DNA of 64,000 nucleotides from Helicobacter marmotae (GTDB lineage Bacteria; Campylobacterota; Campylobacteria; Campylobacterales; Helicobacteraceae): NCBI RefSeq assembly GCF_003364255.1, contig NZ_NXLR01000007.1, positions 1 to 64,000 of the forward strand, read 5' to 3'. Shown piece by piece: positions 35,301 to 43,976 of this stretch (position 1 is its first letter; each line of letters starts with the position of its first letter). The notes under the pieces were generated by a model. It saw only the letters and a program-made list of their open reading frames with translations, ran no database searches and was not told where the DNA came from. The position numbers and the translations under genes were made by a program.

Positions 35301-37571
35301 AGTAGATAAGAGAGATTCTTCGGTTGGGCTACGCCCGCCCTCGTGATGACAAACTTGGCTACCCGCAAGGGAAATTATTTTGTCATTCTGAACCCCTGCA
35401 AGGGGTGAAGAATCTCTTTTAGCGACTAGTGATTCAGAGAGAGATTCTTCGCTTCGCTCAGAATGACAAACTAACGGAGTCGCTGGTAATTCGGGCGAAG
35501 TTTCTTCGCAATGCTTAGAATGACAAAAAGGGCTTTGAGAATCATGCAAGTTCATTTCGTTAATGTTTTGGCATTCTAAGGTTGTAGATGAATTTTTGGG
35601 GTTGTGTTGCTCAAGTGGAAAGTCTTTGCTTTGCAAAACTGCTTGTGATTCTAAGCTTCTAAGATTTGCGGTGGGGCTTTGAGGGTTTTTAGAAAATTTT
35701 GGGGGTGAGGCTAGGCTGTGTGCCTGCGAACCCTCAAAATTTTCTAAATCGCTTGAATGCCTACCCAAAGCTGAAGTTTCCCTAAGTTTTAAAAGACGTT
35801 CATGGTAGCTAGCGCTTATATTAATCTGTGCAATGTAATACCCTAAAAGCGTTATTTCATTTGCCCATAGCTCCTTTTTGTATTTTGATTCTAAATTACT
35901 ATCCAAATAGCCGCTTTGAATTAAGCGCGTGATAAATGTCCCTGTGCCTGTGAAAGGATCACAAATATGCACATTGTTATCACTTAAATTTTTATTAAAA
36001 TGCTTTTTTAGCGCGTAGGCAATAGAGTGGATAATAAAATCCACACCCTCTAGTGGCGTACAGACGATACCTAGCTTTTGTTGATCCTTTTTAAAGGCTT
36101 TTTTAAAGAGTGTATCATAGAGGTTTTTAATGAGATTTTGCTTGCTTTTATCACTCTGGGCAAACTCCGCTCTACTCTTTACATTCATATAAAATTTCTC
36201 TAGGCTCTCCCTCTCGGCACCTAAGCCCATAGCTAGGAGCTTTTCATAGAATTTTTCTAGCTCAGCACTCACTTTATCAAAGGTCGCAAAATTCACATGA
36301 GGGAAAATATGCTCAAAAATAGGCTTTGTAACGATATGCTGGGCTATAAGGGCGATAGCTTCACTCTCCTCAAAGCTGGCATTTAAGCTATTTTGCAATG
36401 ATTTACAAAAATGCGTAAAAAGCTTTTTGATATTGGCATTTTCTTGCGTGAGTGTGGTGATCCTTAGACCTAAGCGTTCTATACTATCACCCACATCAGG
36501 GGCATAATTCTCCCAATATTGCAAATCACCTAAGTGTTTGGGAATGGCATTGTGCATAGCACTTAGGAGCTCATCTAGCCCAAATAGCCCACCCTCTGGC
36601 ATATTTGCTTCTTGTGGCATATAAGCTTCCATTAATACTTCATTAATACGTGCTTCATCTACAAGTCGCTCATCGTGGCTTCTTAGGGCTTTTAGGACGT
36701 CCCACACGATTTTAAACTTTTTGTTGTTTCTTAATGTGGCGTCATAATTTTGAATTTCTTTTTCACTTAAAAGGATGGGCAAGATAATATAGCCATATTT
36801 CTTACCCTCACTCTTGCGTATCGCACGTCCCACAGCTTGGACTATATCCACCACAGAATCCCTCTTATCAAGGAAGCACACAGCATCCAAATTTGGCACA
36901 TCTATGCCCTCTGTTAGGCATTTGGCATTACTTAGCACTAAGCAGCCCTTGCCCCCATCACTTAGCCACGCAAGTTTCTCAGCCTTCTCATAGGCATTAA
37001 ATGTGCCATCGATATGCTTTACATCTATCTCCGGGGATACCTTAGGGAAGTGCTCTTCCATAATTTTAGAATCTCTAATAGAGCGGTGGAAGGCTATAGC
37101 ACGTTTTAAGGGAATGCCATCTTCTTTAAACTCCTCTCTTGTGCCATCGGTGTTAATAAAATGCAAATTTTGCTTTTTAAGCGCGTGGCTTAGGGCTACG
37201 TATTTTCCGGTCCGCTCTATGTCTAGGTTTTTGTGCTCATCTAATTTTGATTGCTTTGATAACTCGCTTAGAAATTTGCTTATATATTCTTCACTGATAT
37301 AGCTTATAACCACGCGAAAATCGCTTAAAAGCCCCTCTTGTATGGCTTGGTAGAACTTTAAATTATAAATTTCACTTCCAAAGAGTTTCTCATCATCCAT
37401 TGAGAAAAGGAGTAAATCTTGGTCTGTTTTTTTGTTTTTTGCTTCTGGGGAGTAGATTCTGGGTGTGGCGGTGAGGTAGAGGCGGTATTTGGCGTTTAAG
37501 AGGGCATTATTATGCGTTTTTTGCCATACGCTTATTTCGCGCTTCTCTCCCTCTCCATCAAGCTTTTGCAC
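32400..37571 (-). CDS. Type ISP-like restriction-modification enzyme, 3' part (helicase, N6-adenine methyltransferase, target recognition)
   Basis: This open frame (1723 residues from a GTG) is the continuation of the gene beginning at 38691, cut off by a C11 tract; the frame remains open up to that tract, so the true 3' part runs from about 37740. It contains the later SF2 helicase motifs (YRLYLTATPRI, then QAVGRAIRKSEGK near residue 240), the methyltransferase SAM motif DPFTGTGTFITRL near residue 536 and the catalytic NPPY near residue 899, typical of N6-adenine methylation. A long C-terminal region should recognise the target. Residues ~596-825 and ~1044-1125 are encoded by inserted dispersed repeats (CHSERSEESL-type peptides). 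A separately translated fragment starting at the GTG seems unlikely to restrict DNA; methylation by it cannot be excluded. Confidence 0.85.
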   Translation of the reverse strand: MQKLDGEGEKREISVWQKTHNNALLNAKYRLYLTATPRIYSPEAKNKKTDQDLLLFSMDDEKLFGSEIYNLKFYQAIQEGLLSDFRVVISYISEEYISKFLSELSKQSKLDEHKNLDIERTGKYVALSHALKKQNLHFINTDGTREEFKEDGIPLKRAIAFHRSIRDSKIMEEHFPKVSPEIDVKHIDGTFNAYEKAEKLAWLSDGGKGCLVLSNAKCLTEGIDVPNLDAVCFLDKRDSVVDIVQAVGRAIRKSEGKKYGYIILPILLSEKEIQNYDATLRNNKKFKIVWDVLKALRSHDERLVDEARINEVLMEAYMPQEANMPEGGLFGLDELLSAMHNAIPKHLGDLQYWENYAPDVGDSIERLGLRITTLTQENANIKKLFTHFCKSLQNSLNASFEESEAIALIAQHIVTKPIFEHIFPHVNFATFDKVSAELEKFYEKLLAMGLGAERESLEKFYMNVKSRAEFAQSDKSKQNLIKNLYDTLFKKAFKKDQQKLGIVCTPLEGVDFIIHSIAYALKKHFNKNLSDNNVHICDPFTGTGTFITRLIQSGYLDSNLESKYKKELWANEITLLGYYIAQINISASYHERLLKLRETSALGRHSSDLENFEGSQAHSLASPPKFSKNPQSPTANLRSLESQAVLQSKDFPLEQHNPKNSSTTLECQNINEMNLHDSQSPFCHSKHCEETSPELPATPLVCHSERSEESLSESLVAKRDSSPLAGVQNDKIISLAGSQVCHHEGGRSPTEESLLSTKDSLTETLERRLLCHSERSEESLKESLVAHRDSSVVSLPQNDNSGRVSSNPKSNSSLENQAKNDKIPNHIGDLDKANPQEQDYILMDNLLFTDTFNTYTPDSKGFKVHIAKRESESYQGEYFKKNYQKITEFKNTDFKVFVGNPPYSTGQESANDNNQNTEYPYLEQRIAETYQQESIATSTTNASYDSFKLAIRYCSDRIGESGGIIGFITNGSFIDNNTDDGFRASLASEFDYIYIFNLRGNAGTAGELRKKEGGGFFDSGSKTPAAIVLLIKSGCEELLFDSPEIFEVCDSSLSQESEESLKESLVAKRDSSVVSLPQNDKLCYPQGKLLCHSEGFMPEESLPESLVANSNSSLDSQAQNDKMTSHSKGVPHSKAAIYYYDIGDYKSREEKLNTLNTLKSIETLDTQGLWSKIEPNKDYDWINQRDYSFMAFMPIGNTDSKLKSLQTLKNIKNKDKLDSELLQEDYVDIFEMFSAGVKSNRDSWIYNFSRKELESNMRFMIANYNAEVAKREQDAGYQPIMDETKIKWTDNLKSSYSKNFRIVFDSEKIQSSFYRPFCKMPTYYDKSLFHSTYKMSLLYPSCNLLNLTICVVGRGSNKEFSALMTSYIIEYALLQNSQCFPLYYYEELDSIISKEEALLKGISEATYKQMQDNPQSSFYHRKDAIRDEALARFREVYKAFWEIHPEYKAPCNAGDSTLLLSQMRNCSFTKESKAFQARGEGSLVSLNDRAESAESAIYRCEISKDSIFYYIYALLNHPTYKAKYKDNLSKMLPRIPFMKDFFGFEKAGRELASLHLNYEAWVEKGDFSAPCGAFACLAKDLRESKESAKGLFANNVREMAAAELANLGENDFRIDKLKFRTKGITDTILFNEKIAIVNIPPKAYEYVVNGKSAIEWIMDRYAVSVDTKSGIVNDPNLYVSQEGALAGLKGGRYALNLLLSVIEMSVRSVEVIGGMPKYEVLEV
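34197..34440. repeat. Dispersed palindromic repeats inside the R-M gene, insertion 2
   Basis: About 240 bases of repeat units within the coding frame, without a stop codon on the coding strand. Mini-hairpin GCTTGA-GAA-TCAAGC (34219-34233) is present. The encoded peptide repeats SEESL-x2-SLVA motifs. Confidence 0.9.
35102..35550. repeat. Dispersed palindromic repeats inside the R-M gene, insertion 1
   Basis: About 450 bases of repeat units, followed on the coding-strand upstream side by a short unique stretch and the 122-bp repeat (35661-35782). All of it is open in the coding frame and falls between methyltransferase motifs I and IV. Confidence 0.9.
35661..35782. repeat. 122-bp direct repeat, copy inside the R-M gene
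   Basis: Same orientation as 32274-32395 and offset by 3387 bp, with one difference. The 14-bp stem arms are at 35688-35701 and 35735-35748. In the gene it encodes the ENFEGSQAHSLASPPKFSKN segment. Confidence 0.9.
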
Positions 37572-37731
37572 GCCTGCGGTGCGATGAGCCTCATCATTAA
37601 TGATAAACTTAATTTGGTGTTTAAAATATTTTTGCGCCTCTATGAGTACATCTATACTTTGATAGGTAGAGAAGATGATAATTTTGGGGGGTTTTAGATC
37701 GCTAGTTTCTTGCTTTAAAGCGTTATTATTT

Positions 37732-38691
37732 TTAGATACATGGGGGGGGGGGCATAAATTCCTTGTGGTTGGTGTTTTGTGGGATTAGTTGCGCTATTTT
37801 ATTTGCTAGAGTGAGGGCGTTTGTTGTAGGAGCAATACATAATTCATTACTCTTTGCATCTTCATTATCTATCTTTGAACCTACTTTTTTATCAGAGCAT
37901 ACGGCAAATACTTCATAATGCTTACTTTCACTTTGGGAGAAAAATTCTTTGATTATTTGGTTAGTCAAAGCCAAGCTTGGCGTGAGGAAAAGTGCTATCT
38001 CGCCACTTTGGACTATATAATCAATGCTACGAATAGCAAGCAAACTTTTACCCGTGCCACAAGCCATAATAACCTTGCCTCGCTCATTTTCTTGCTCTAA
38101 AAAATGGCTTTTAATGGCTTCAAACGCCTCAAGTTGGTGAGGACGTAGCGATTTTTTGCCTTTAATTTGTATGCTATTTTCAATATTATTTAGCTCCAAA
38201 GCCTCCCAATTAATACTTAAATTTTGGAGTTCATTATAGCCATAAGCTTGCCCCTTGGCTTTATCGGCGTTTGCATTAGTTTCTAATGCCTTTAACACTT
38301 CATTACTTATACCTTTGCAAGTGCAAAAAAGCAGAGATTGAGAAATCTTAATCACTGCATCGCCCTTATTATTAAGAATGCTATTAATGCCTAAAAAATT
38401 CTTTACATCACCAAGACTTAACGTATGTTCTGGCTTAAACGCCTTGCACTGCACAGAAATAAACTCATCATTATGGGTCTCAATCATTATATCTATGCCA
38501 AAATCAGCTCGATTAATATGATACTTATCGCTAAATTCACTCCATAAATAGACTTTTTTAATATGAAATGTATTTTGCAACACCATTTCCCTTTGCAAAA
38601 TGGCTTTAATCAACTTCTCAAACTTCTTTCCCTGCTGTGCATTACTTTGCGATTCACTCAATAACGCATTCACCACTTCAGCAAATCCCAT
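37732..38691 (-). CDS. Type ISP-like restriction-modification enzyme, 5' part (nuclease, helicase start); phase OFF
   Basis: The 319-residue 5' part of the enzyme continued at 32400-37571. An Mrr-like nuclease domain comes first, with FGIDIMIE and ISVQCKAF supplying the D...QxK catalytic pattern near residues 67 and 81-83. An SF2 helicase begins at LRPHQLEAFEAI near residue 182, with motif I MACGTGKSLLAIR near residue 208. The frame ends six codons after entering a C11 tract. Removing one C joins it to a frame encoding NDEAHRTAG (motif II) and then the rest, giving about 2096 residues. Mrr-helicase-methylase in one chain is the plan of LlaGI/LlaBIII-type enzymes. Start 38691 is chosen for the GGAGG six bases upstream. 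Confidence 0.85.
   Translation of the reverse strand: MGFAEVVNALLSESQSNAQQGKKFEKLIKAILQREMVLQNTFHIKKVYLWSEFSDKYHINRADFGIDIMIETHNDEFISVQCKAFKPEHTLSLGDVKNFLGINSILNNKGDAVIKISQSLLFCTCKGISNEVLKALETNANADKAKGQAYGYNELQNLSINWEALELNNIENSIQIKGKKSLRPHQLEAFEAIKSHFLEQENERGKVIMACGTGKSLLAIRSIDYIVQSGEIALFLTPSLALTNQIIKEFFSQSESKHYEVFAVCSDKKVGSKIDNEDAKSNELCIAPTTNALTLANKIAQLIPQNTNHKEFMPPPPCI
37742..37752 (-). repeat. C11 phase-variation tract in the R-M gene
   Basis: Eleven G on the plus strand. With 11 C the coding frame reads MPPPPCI-stop; with 10 (or 13) it reads MPPPHVSK and continues through DEAH to the methyltransferase. The gene is therefore OFF in this assembly. Confidence 0.9.
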
Positions 38692-38789
38692 AATTTCCTC
38701 CATAACTCTCATTCAAAGTAAAGTTTAGCTTTATAGCAAACTTTTATTAACTCCTCGCTTTTTCATATCAAAGTTAATTTATACTCACT

Positions 38790-39445
38790 ACTCACTCAAA
38801 AGCCCCACAGAGGCTCTTTGGCTTTGCAAAGCGTGAATATGACAAACTTCTTTGCTTTATAGGTGTTTATTATGTGTGGGTTTCTCTTGCGGGTCAGACT
38901 TATTGTCATTCTGAGGGGCTTCAGCCCCGAAGAATCTCTGTGGGCTTTCTGTGAATCATCTCTTTTTGGATTTCTAGTAGATTTTATCCCGTTGTCATTC
39001 TGAGGGAGCGTAGCGACCGAAGAATCTCTGCAAGAATCACTAGTCGTGCCTTTTGGTGTTTTTGAAAACAATTCTTCGCCCTTTATTGGGGGCTTAGAAT
39101 GACAAACTAACTGCCTTTCTAGCGATTCTGTTAAAGAGTCTTTAGTAAATGAGAGAGATTCTTCGGTCGCTCTCACGCCCTCCCTCAGAATGACAAACTT
39201 GGCTACCCGCAAGGGAAATTATTTTGTCATTCTGAGCCTGCATAGCAGGCGAAGAATCTCTGTTGGCGACTAGTGACTCGTTAAGAGATTCTTCGCTTCG
39301 CTATAGACATGACAAAATAACGGAGTCGCTGGTGATTCGGGCAGAGATTCTTCGCCCTCTGTAATGGGGGCTCTAGACATGACAATAGGATTGGGATTGT
39401 CTAGTGGCTTTGTAAAGCAATTCTTTGCCTTCGCTACGTCCGCCC
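38790..39445. repeat. Cluster of dispersed palindromic repeats between the R-M gene and lspA
   Basis: Units of the same family fill most of the 767-base gap (38713-39478) between the R-M gene and lspA. GGGGCTTCAGCCCC is at 38915-38928 and a GCCTGC-ATA-GCAGGC hairpin near 39236-39250. Apparent open frames of up to 138 codons here are repeat translations without ribosome binding sites. The remaining ~80 bases upstream of the R-M gene hold its promoter region, with nothing clear. Confidence 0.85.
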
Positions 39446-39478
39446 CCAAGAGGAGGTAACCTATCTTACCCCTTAAAA

Positions 39479-39967
39479 TTATGAAGAGCGTTTTTCCAAC
39501 TTTTGGCGCTGTAGCATTTGCCATAAAATCCACACGACACTTATATCAATCAGCACATCAGCGGCATTAAAAATGGCAAAATCAAACCAATAATGCCAAT
39601 ATATATAATCCACAACACCCCCATGGATAAAGCGGTCAATAATATTTGATACCCCAGCGCCAAGTAAAATACCTAGCGGGGCATAATGTTTGCTAAAAAA
39701 ATCGCTCCATAAAGCCAAAAAAAGCACTATAGCTAGCAACGCAATTTGCAAATATTTCAAATATTCATCTAAAAAGCTAAACATAGAAAATGCCACGCCC
39801 TTATTATAGACAAGCGCCCGCCCGCCTATAGTGAGAGCCTCACTCTCCCACGCAAAGCCCCCAAGCATAATAAACTTGATATATTGGTCAAAGCCCACAC
39901 TTAGCACAAAAAGCACAAAGGATAGGAAAATCTGGCTTTTTTTGAGATGATACACATACATAAACAT
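39479..39967 (-). CDS. lspA: Lipoprotein signal peptidase (signal peptidase II)
   Basis: A 162-residue inner-membrane aspartyl protease with four hydrophobic helices that cleaves prolipoprotein signal peptides. Conserved motifs: YNKGVAFSMFSF, then GAGVSNIIDRFIHGGVVDYI with the first catalytic Asp and FAIFNAADVLIDI with the second. It follows glmM by nine bases; the order lspA-glmM-rpsT-prfA is the same as HP0074-HP0077. No good ribosome binding site is seen, so translation may be coupled to glmM. Its 3' end lies at the edge of a repeat cluster. Confidence 0.92.
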   Translation of the reverse strand: MFMYVYHLKKSQIFLSFVLFVLSVGFDQYIKFIMLGGFAWESEALTIGGRALVYNKGVAFSMFSFLDEYLKYLQIALLAIVLFLALWSDFFSKHYAPLGILLGAGVSNIIDRFIHGGVVDYIYWHYWFDFAIFNAADVLIDISVVWILWQMLQRQKLEKRSS

Positions 39968-39976
39968 AAGCAGAAA

Positions 39977-41332
39977 TTACATACTTAAATGTTGTTGGAA
40001 AAATCCAACAAGCTTTTTCACCTGCGAACTAACAAGCTTTTTATCCCTGCCCTCTACTAAGATTCGGAGCTTGTTCTCTGTGCCAGAGTAGCGCACAAGG
40101 TGGCGATTTCCACTTTTGCTAATGCTATCTAGCTTCTCTTGCAAGGCGGGGATTTGCTCAAGGGGCTTTTTGTAATTCACTTTAAGATTGACTAGCTCGC
40201 TAGGATAAATTTCAAAGGGATTAAGTGCCTTATGTGAATCTTGCTTACTTTGCAATAAAAGTGCCAAAACCTGCAACGCACTGACTAAGCCATCTCCTGT
40301 CTTTGCATAATCGCTAAAAATAATATGCCCGCTATTCTCTCCTCCAAAATTTAGCTCATGCTCTTGCATCATATCCCATACATATTTATCACCAACATTA
40401 CATCGATACAAGCCTATTTGATGAGCCTTGAGGAATTCTTCAAGGGCTAAATTACTCATCAAAGTAGCGACAATGGCATTATTTTTAAGCATATTTCGCT
40501 CTTTTTGATACAAAGCCAGCGCACCAATAAGCTTATCACCATTAACAATATTCCCCTCATTATCCACTACAACAAGTCTATCTGCATCACCATCAAGGGC
40601 AAATCCCACATCAGCACGATATGTGCGCACTTCTTGAGCTAAGCCTTCAGGGTGCATTGCCCCGCATTGCTTATTAATATTAAAGCCATTGGGCTCATCA
40701 TTAATAACAATCACATCAGCCCCTAGCTCCCTTAACACCACAGGGGCGACACGATATGCTGCACCATTAGCACAATCACATACAATTCTTAGCCCATGCA
40801 AGGTAAGGTGCTTTGGAAAGGAGCTTTTAATATGCACAATATAGCGACCCACGACATCATCAATACGTTTAGAGCTGCCTATATCTTGCCCACTTTTTAG
40901 CGCAGCACTTAGGGCATTACTATCATAATAATATGATTCTATACTCTCCTCTTCTTGTGTATCAAGCTTATAACCGCGATGATTGAAAAATTTAATGCCA
41001 TTATCATCATAAGGATTATGGCTCGCACTGATCATTACCCCTGCATCACAGCGCATATCTTCTGTGAGAAAGGCAACCGCTGGTGTGGGCATAGGACCAA
41101 TTTGTATTACATCATATCCTACCGATGTAAAGCTAGAGACAAGGGCATTTTCTATCATATAGCCACTGCGGCGGGTATCTTTGCCTACTAAGATTTTATT
41201 TGTAAGGGAGTGATTACGAAAGTGTATGCCCGCACTCGCACCTAAAGCAATCACACTTGATGGCGTAATAACCTCTCCTGCACGTCCTCTTACACCATCG
41301 GTTCCAAAAAGCTTTGCTCTCTTTTCTTTCAT
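39977..41332 (-). CDS. glmM: Phosphoglucosamine mutase
   Basis: A 451-residue mutase converting glucosamine-6-phosphate to glucosamine-1-phosphate for peptidoglycan and LPS synthesis. The N-terminus reads [10 protein letters not shown]; the phosphoserine loop is [18 protein letters not shown] near residue 98, the metal site [10 protein letters not shown] near residue 240 and the sugar/phosphate sites GGENSGH and [18 protein letters not shown] 41332 is preferred over GTG 41338 because the AAGGAG ribosome binding site is then correctly spaced. It is divergent from rpsT. Confidence 0.95.
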   Translation of the reverse strand: MKEKRAKLFGTDGVRGRAGEVITPSSVIALGASAGIHFRNHSLTNKILVGKDTRRSGYMIENALVSSFTSVGYDVIQIGPMPTPAVAFLTEDMRCDAGVMISASHNPYDDNGIKFFNHRGYKLDTQEEESIESYYYDSNALSAALKSGQDIGSSKRIDDVVGRYIVHIKSSFPKHLTLHGLRIVCDCANGAAYRVAPVVLRELGADVIVINDEPNGFNINKQCGAMHPEGLAQEVRTYRADVGFALDGDADRLVVVDNEGNIVNGDKLIGALALYQKERNMLKNNAIVATLMSNLALEEFLKAHQIGLYRCNVGDKYVWDMMQEHELNFGGENSGHIIFSDYAKTGDGLVSALQVLALLLQSKQDSHKALNPFEIYPSELVNLKVNYKKPLEQIPALQEKLDSISKSGNRHLVRYSGTENKLRILVEGRDKKLVSSQVKKLVGFFQQHLSM

Positions 41333-41419
41333 ACCCACTCCTTAAAGGCTTTAAACTGCATTTAAATAAACTTTTGGCATGATTTTGCCTTAATTTTTTT
41401 TAAAAAGGACTAACAAAGC

Positions 41420-41692
41420 ATGGCAAATCACAAATCCGCGCAAAAACGTATCCGACAAACCAAAACCCGAACTGAACGCAATCGCTACTATAAAACGCGT
41501 ATTAAAAATATCGTGCGTAACTTGAGAGAAGCGCTCGCTCAAAAAGACCTCCCAAAAGCCCAAGAAGCACTGAAAATTGCCAATAAAGAATTGCATAAAT
41601 ATGTCAGCAAAGGAATTTTAACCAAAAATACTGCCGCAAGAAAAGTATCACGTTTAAATGCGAGTGTGAAAAAAATCGCTCAAGGTGCATAG
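41420..41692 (+). CDS. rpsT: 30S ribosomal protein S20
   Basis: A 90-residue, very basic protein starting [13 protein letters not shown], the S20 signature, with helical repeats and the typical [16 protein letters not shown] near the end. It binds 16S rRNA early in 30S assembly. AAGGA precedes the start by eleven bases. It is followed after 43 bases by prfA. Confidence 0.95.
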   Translation: MANHKSAQKRIRQTKTRTERNRYYKTRIKNIVRNLREALAQKDLPKAQEALKIANKELHKYVSKGILTKNTAARKVSRLNASVKKIAQGA

Positions 41693-41735
41693 CACTCTTT
41701 TTAATACATAAGTGAGATTTGCAAGTGAGTTTTGA

Positions 41736-42800
41736 ATGCTTGTCGATAAACTAAAGCCCATAGTGGCACGTTATGATGAGATTTCAAACCTCCTCACTTT
41801 AGAATCTACCCTCTCTCAAGTCAAGCAGCTCACGCAACTCAGCAAAGAACAAAGCGACATAGAGCCAATCGTACAGAAAGCTAGAAGCTATTTCCTTATC
41901 CTCCAACATATCGCAGACAACAAAGCCCTGCTCGAAGATAAAGAATTAGGCGAACTCGCAAAAGAAGAGCTTAAAGAATTAGAAACGCAAAAAAATCTTT
42001 TAGAAGAAGAAATTAAAATCTTACTTATCCCTAAAGACCCCAATGATGAGAAAAACATTTATTTAGAAATTCGCGCAGGCACGGGAGGAGATGAAGCGGG
42101 GATTTTCGTAGGGGATTTATTTAAGGCATATTGCCGTTATGCAGATTTACAAAAGTGGAAAGTAGAGATTATGAGCTCAAGTGAGAATAATGTAGGCGGC
42201 TATAAAGAAATCATCGCCCTTATTAAGGGGCAAGGGGCATATTCTAAGCTCAAATACGAGGGAGGCACTCACCGCGTGCAGCGCGTCCCCGAGACAGAAT
42301 CTCAAGGTCGTATCCATACTTCAGCCATCACCGTTGCGATTATGCCTGAAGTTGATGATGTGCAAATAGACATTAACCCCAATGACTTAAAAATTGAGGT
42401 ATTCCGCAGTGGAGGGCACGGGGGACAGAGCGTTAATACTACAGATTCAGCTGTGAGGATTACGCATATCCCCACAGGTATTAGCGTATCTATGCAAGAT
42501 GAGAAATCCCAGCATAAAAACAAAGACAAAGCCCTTAAGATTCTCAAAGCACGTCTCTATGAAGCTGAGCTTGAAGCACAAAATGCCCAAAATAAAGAAA
42601 CTCGTAAAACACAAGTAGGAAGCGGGGATAGGAGCGAGAGAATCCGCACGTATAACTACCCACAAAATCGCCTTACAGATCATCGCATTGGCTTAACACT
42701 CTATAGTTTAGAGGAAATTATGCTAGGTGGCTTGCTTGATGAAGTGATTAACCCGCTTATTGCCCATGCGCAAAGCCAAGTTATGGGAGCATTAGAATAA
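41736..42800 (+). CDS. prfA: Peptide chain release factor 1
   Basis: A 354-residue class I release factor recognising UAA and UAG. The GGQ motif sits in [18 protein letters not shown] near residue 224 and the codon-recognising PxT-type loop is [13 protein letters not shown] near residue 187. The [18 protein letters not shown] segment near residue 290 is typical of the family. The stop codon TAA is directly followed by the ATG of the fucosyltransferase gene. Confidence 0.95.
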   Translation: MLVDKLKPIVARYDEISNLLTLESTLSQVKQLTQLSKEQSDIEPIVQKARSYFLILQHIADNKALLEDKELGELAKEELKELETQKNLLEEEIKILLIPKDPNDEKNIYLEIRAGTGGDEAGIFVGDLFKAYCRYADLQKWKVEIMSSSENNVGGYKEIIALIKGQGAYSKLKYEGGTHRVQRVPETESQGRIHTSAITVAIMPEVDDVQIDINPNDLKIEVFRSGGHGGQSVNTTDSAVRITHIPTGISVSMQDEKSQHKNKDKALKILKARLYEAELEAQNAQNKETRKTQVGSGDRSERIRTYNYPQNRLTDHRIGLTLYSLEEIMLGGLLDEVINPLIAHAQSQVMGALE

Positions 42801-43808
42801 ATGGCACATAAACCCATTAAGAAAGTGTATTTTTGCGATGGTGCCTTGCAGGGGAAAATCCCTAAAATACTCTCCAAACACTATGAGCTCATATACACGC
42901 AAAAAGACCCTGATTATGTATTCTACTCCGTTATGGGAGAGGAGCATATCAATTATAAGGGCATTAGAATCTTTAGCTGCGGTGAGAATGTGCGGGCTGA
43001 TTTTAACTTTTGTGATTATGCTATTGGCTTTGATTATATGCAATTTGAAGATAGATATTTGCGCTACCCGCTCTATTTGCATAATGAAGAAGAAATGGCA
43101 AAAGCTAGCAATAAACACCGCAATATTAATGCTAAGACTCTTAAAAGCAAAACGCGTTTTTGCACTTTTGTAGTAAGTAATGGCAAAGCAGATGAAAAAC
43201 GCGCACAATTTTTTACCTTTCTCTCTAAATATAAAAAAGTCCATAGCGGTGGAGCTTATCAAAACAACATAGGCAAGCGTGTGAAGGATAAACTTGCCTT
43301 TCTCCAAGAGGGGAAGTTTAATATCGCATTTGAGAATTCAAGCACAAATGGCTACACCACTGAAAAGCTAATCCAAGCCCTTGGTGCGCAAACTATACCT
43401 ATTTATTGGGGAGATACACAAGTAAGCAAACCTTTGGAATCTAATGGCGGTGGCATAAATCCAAGGGCTTTTATCAACTGCCATAATTATGAGAGCTTTG
43501 AAGAGATTCTAAAAGTAATCCAATACCTTGATGAAAATGAGCAAGCGTATTTAGATATGCTCTCACAACCAAGCTTCTTAGATGACACACATGAAGTATA
43601 TTTTGATAATAAGCTTGAATCGTTTTTACTTAATATTTTTAATCAACCCATTGAATTAGCTTATCGTAGAGGTTTTGGGCAATGGCGATGTAATCTTGAA
43701 AAACGTTATTGTAAGTTTCAAAAAACTCGCAAAATAAGCAATACCATTGCAAATAGCTTCAAAAAGGTATTCAAACCATTTAAATTATGCTATCAATGGC
43801 TAAAATAG
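42801..43808 (+). CDS. Glycosyltransferase family 10 (alpha-1,3-fucosyltransferase-like)
   Basis: A 335-residue glycosyltransferase. The GT10 donor-binding signature is clear: FCTFVVSN near residue 119, KFNIAFENSSTNGYTTEK near residue 173 and TIPIYWGDTQV near residue 200, matching H. pylori FutA/FutB motifs. The C-terminal heptad repeats of the H. pylori enzymes are absent; instead a basic tail follows. It should transfer fucose (or a related sugar) from GDP-fucose to N-acetylglucosamine in LPS O-chains, as in Lewis-antigen mimicry. It starts immediately after the prfA stop. The 168 bases between it and nrdA contain nothing I can support. Confidence 0.8.
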   Translation: MAHKPIKKVYFCDGALQGKIPKILSKHYELIYTQKDPDYVFYSVMGEEHINYKGIRIFSCGENVRADFNFCDYAIGFDYMQFEDRYLRYPLYLHNEEEMAKASNKHRNINAKTLKSKTRFCTFVVSNGKADEKRAQFFTFLSKYKKVHSGGAYQNNIGKRVKDKLAFLQEGKFNIAFENSSTNGYTTEKLIQALGAQTIPIYWGDTQVSKPLESNGGGINPRAFINCHNYESFEEILKVIQYLDENEQAYLDMLSQPSFLDDTHEVYFDNKLESFLLNIFNQPIELAYRRGFGQWRCNLEKRYCKFQKTRKISNTIANSFKKVFKPFKLCYQWLK

Positions 43809-43976
43809 CACATAAAGCCATCCCATATAGCCTCTTTAAGAATCCAAACCCCCCTCTTGCTATTCCAAGCAAAAGCATTCACACCCCCAACTCTAAGTCG
43901 CAACAAAGTTTGTCAATTTCAAAAAACAAAACGCTAAAGATTCTTATCAAGATGCTTTTAAAGTGTAGAATCGCCT

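Noticed and set aside
37732-38712. Two independent genes, a nuclease/helicase fragment and a separate helicase-methylase
   Set aside because: The break falls inside a C11 tract, and removal of one C restores an uninterrupted frame containing the missing DEAH motif, so a phase-variable single gene is a better explanation.
38796-39212. Open frame of 138 codons between the R-M gene and lspA
   Set aside because: It is a translation of the dispersed repeat (SEESL/QNDN-type peptide) without start signals; the repeat is naturally stop-poor in one frame.
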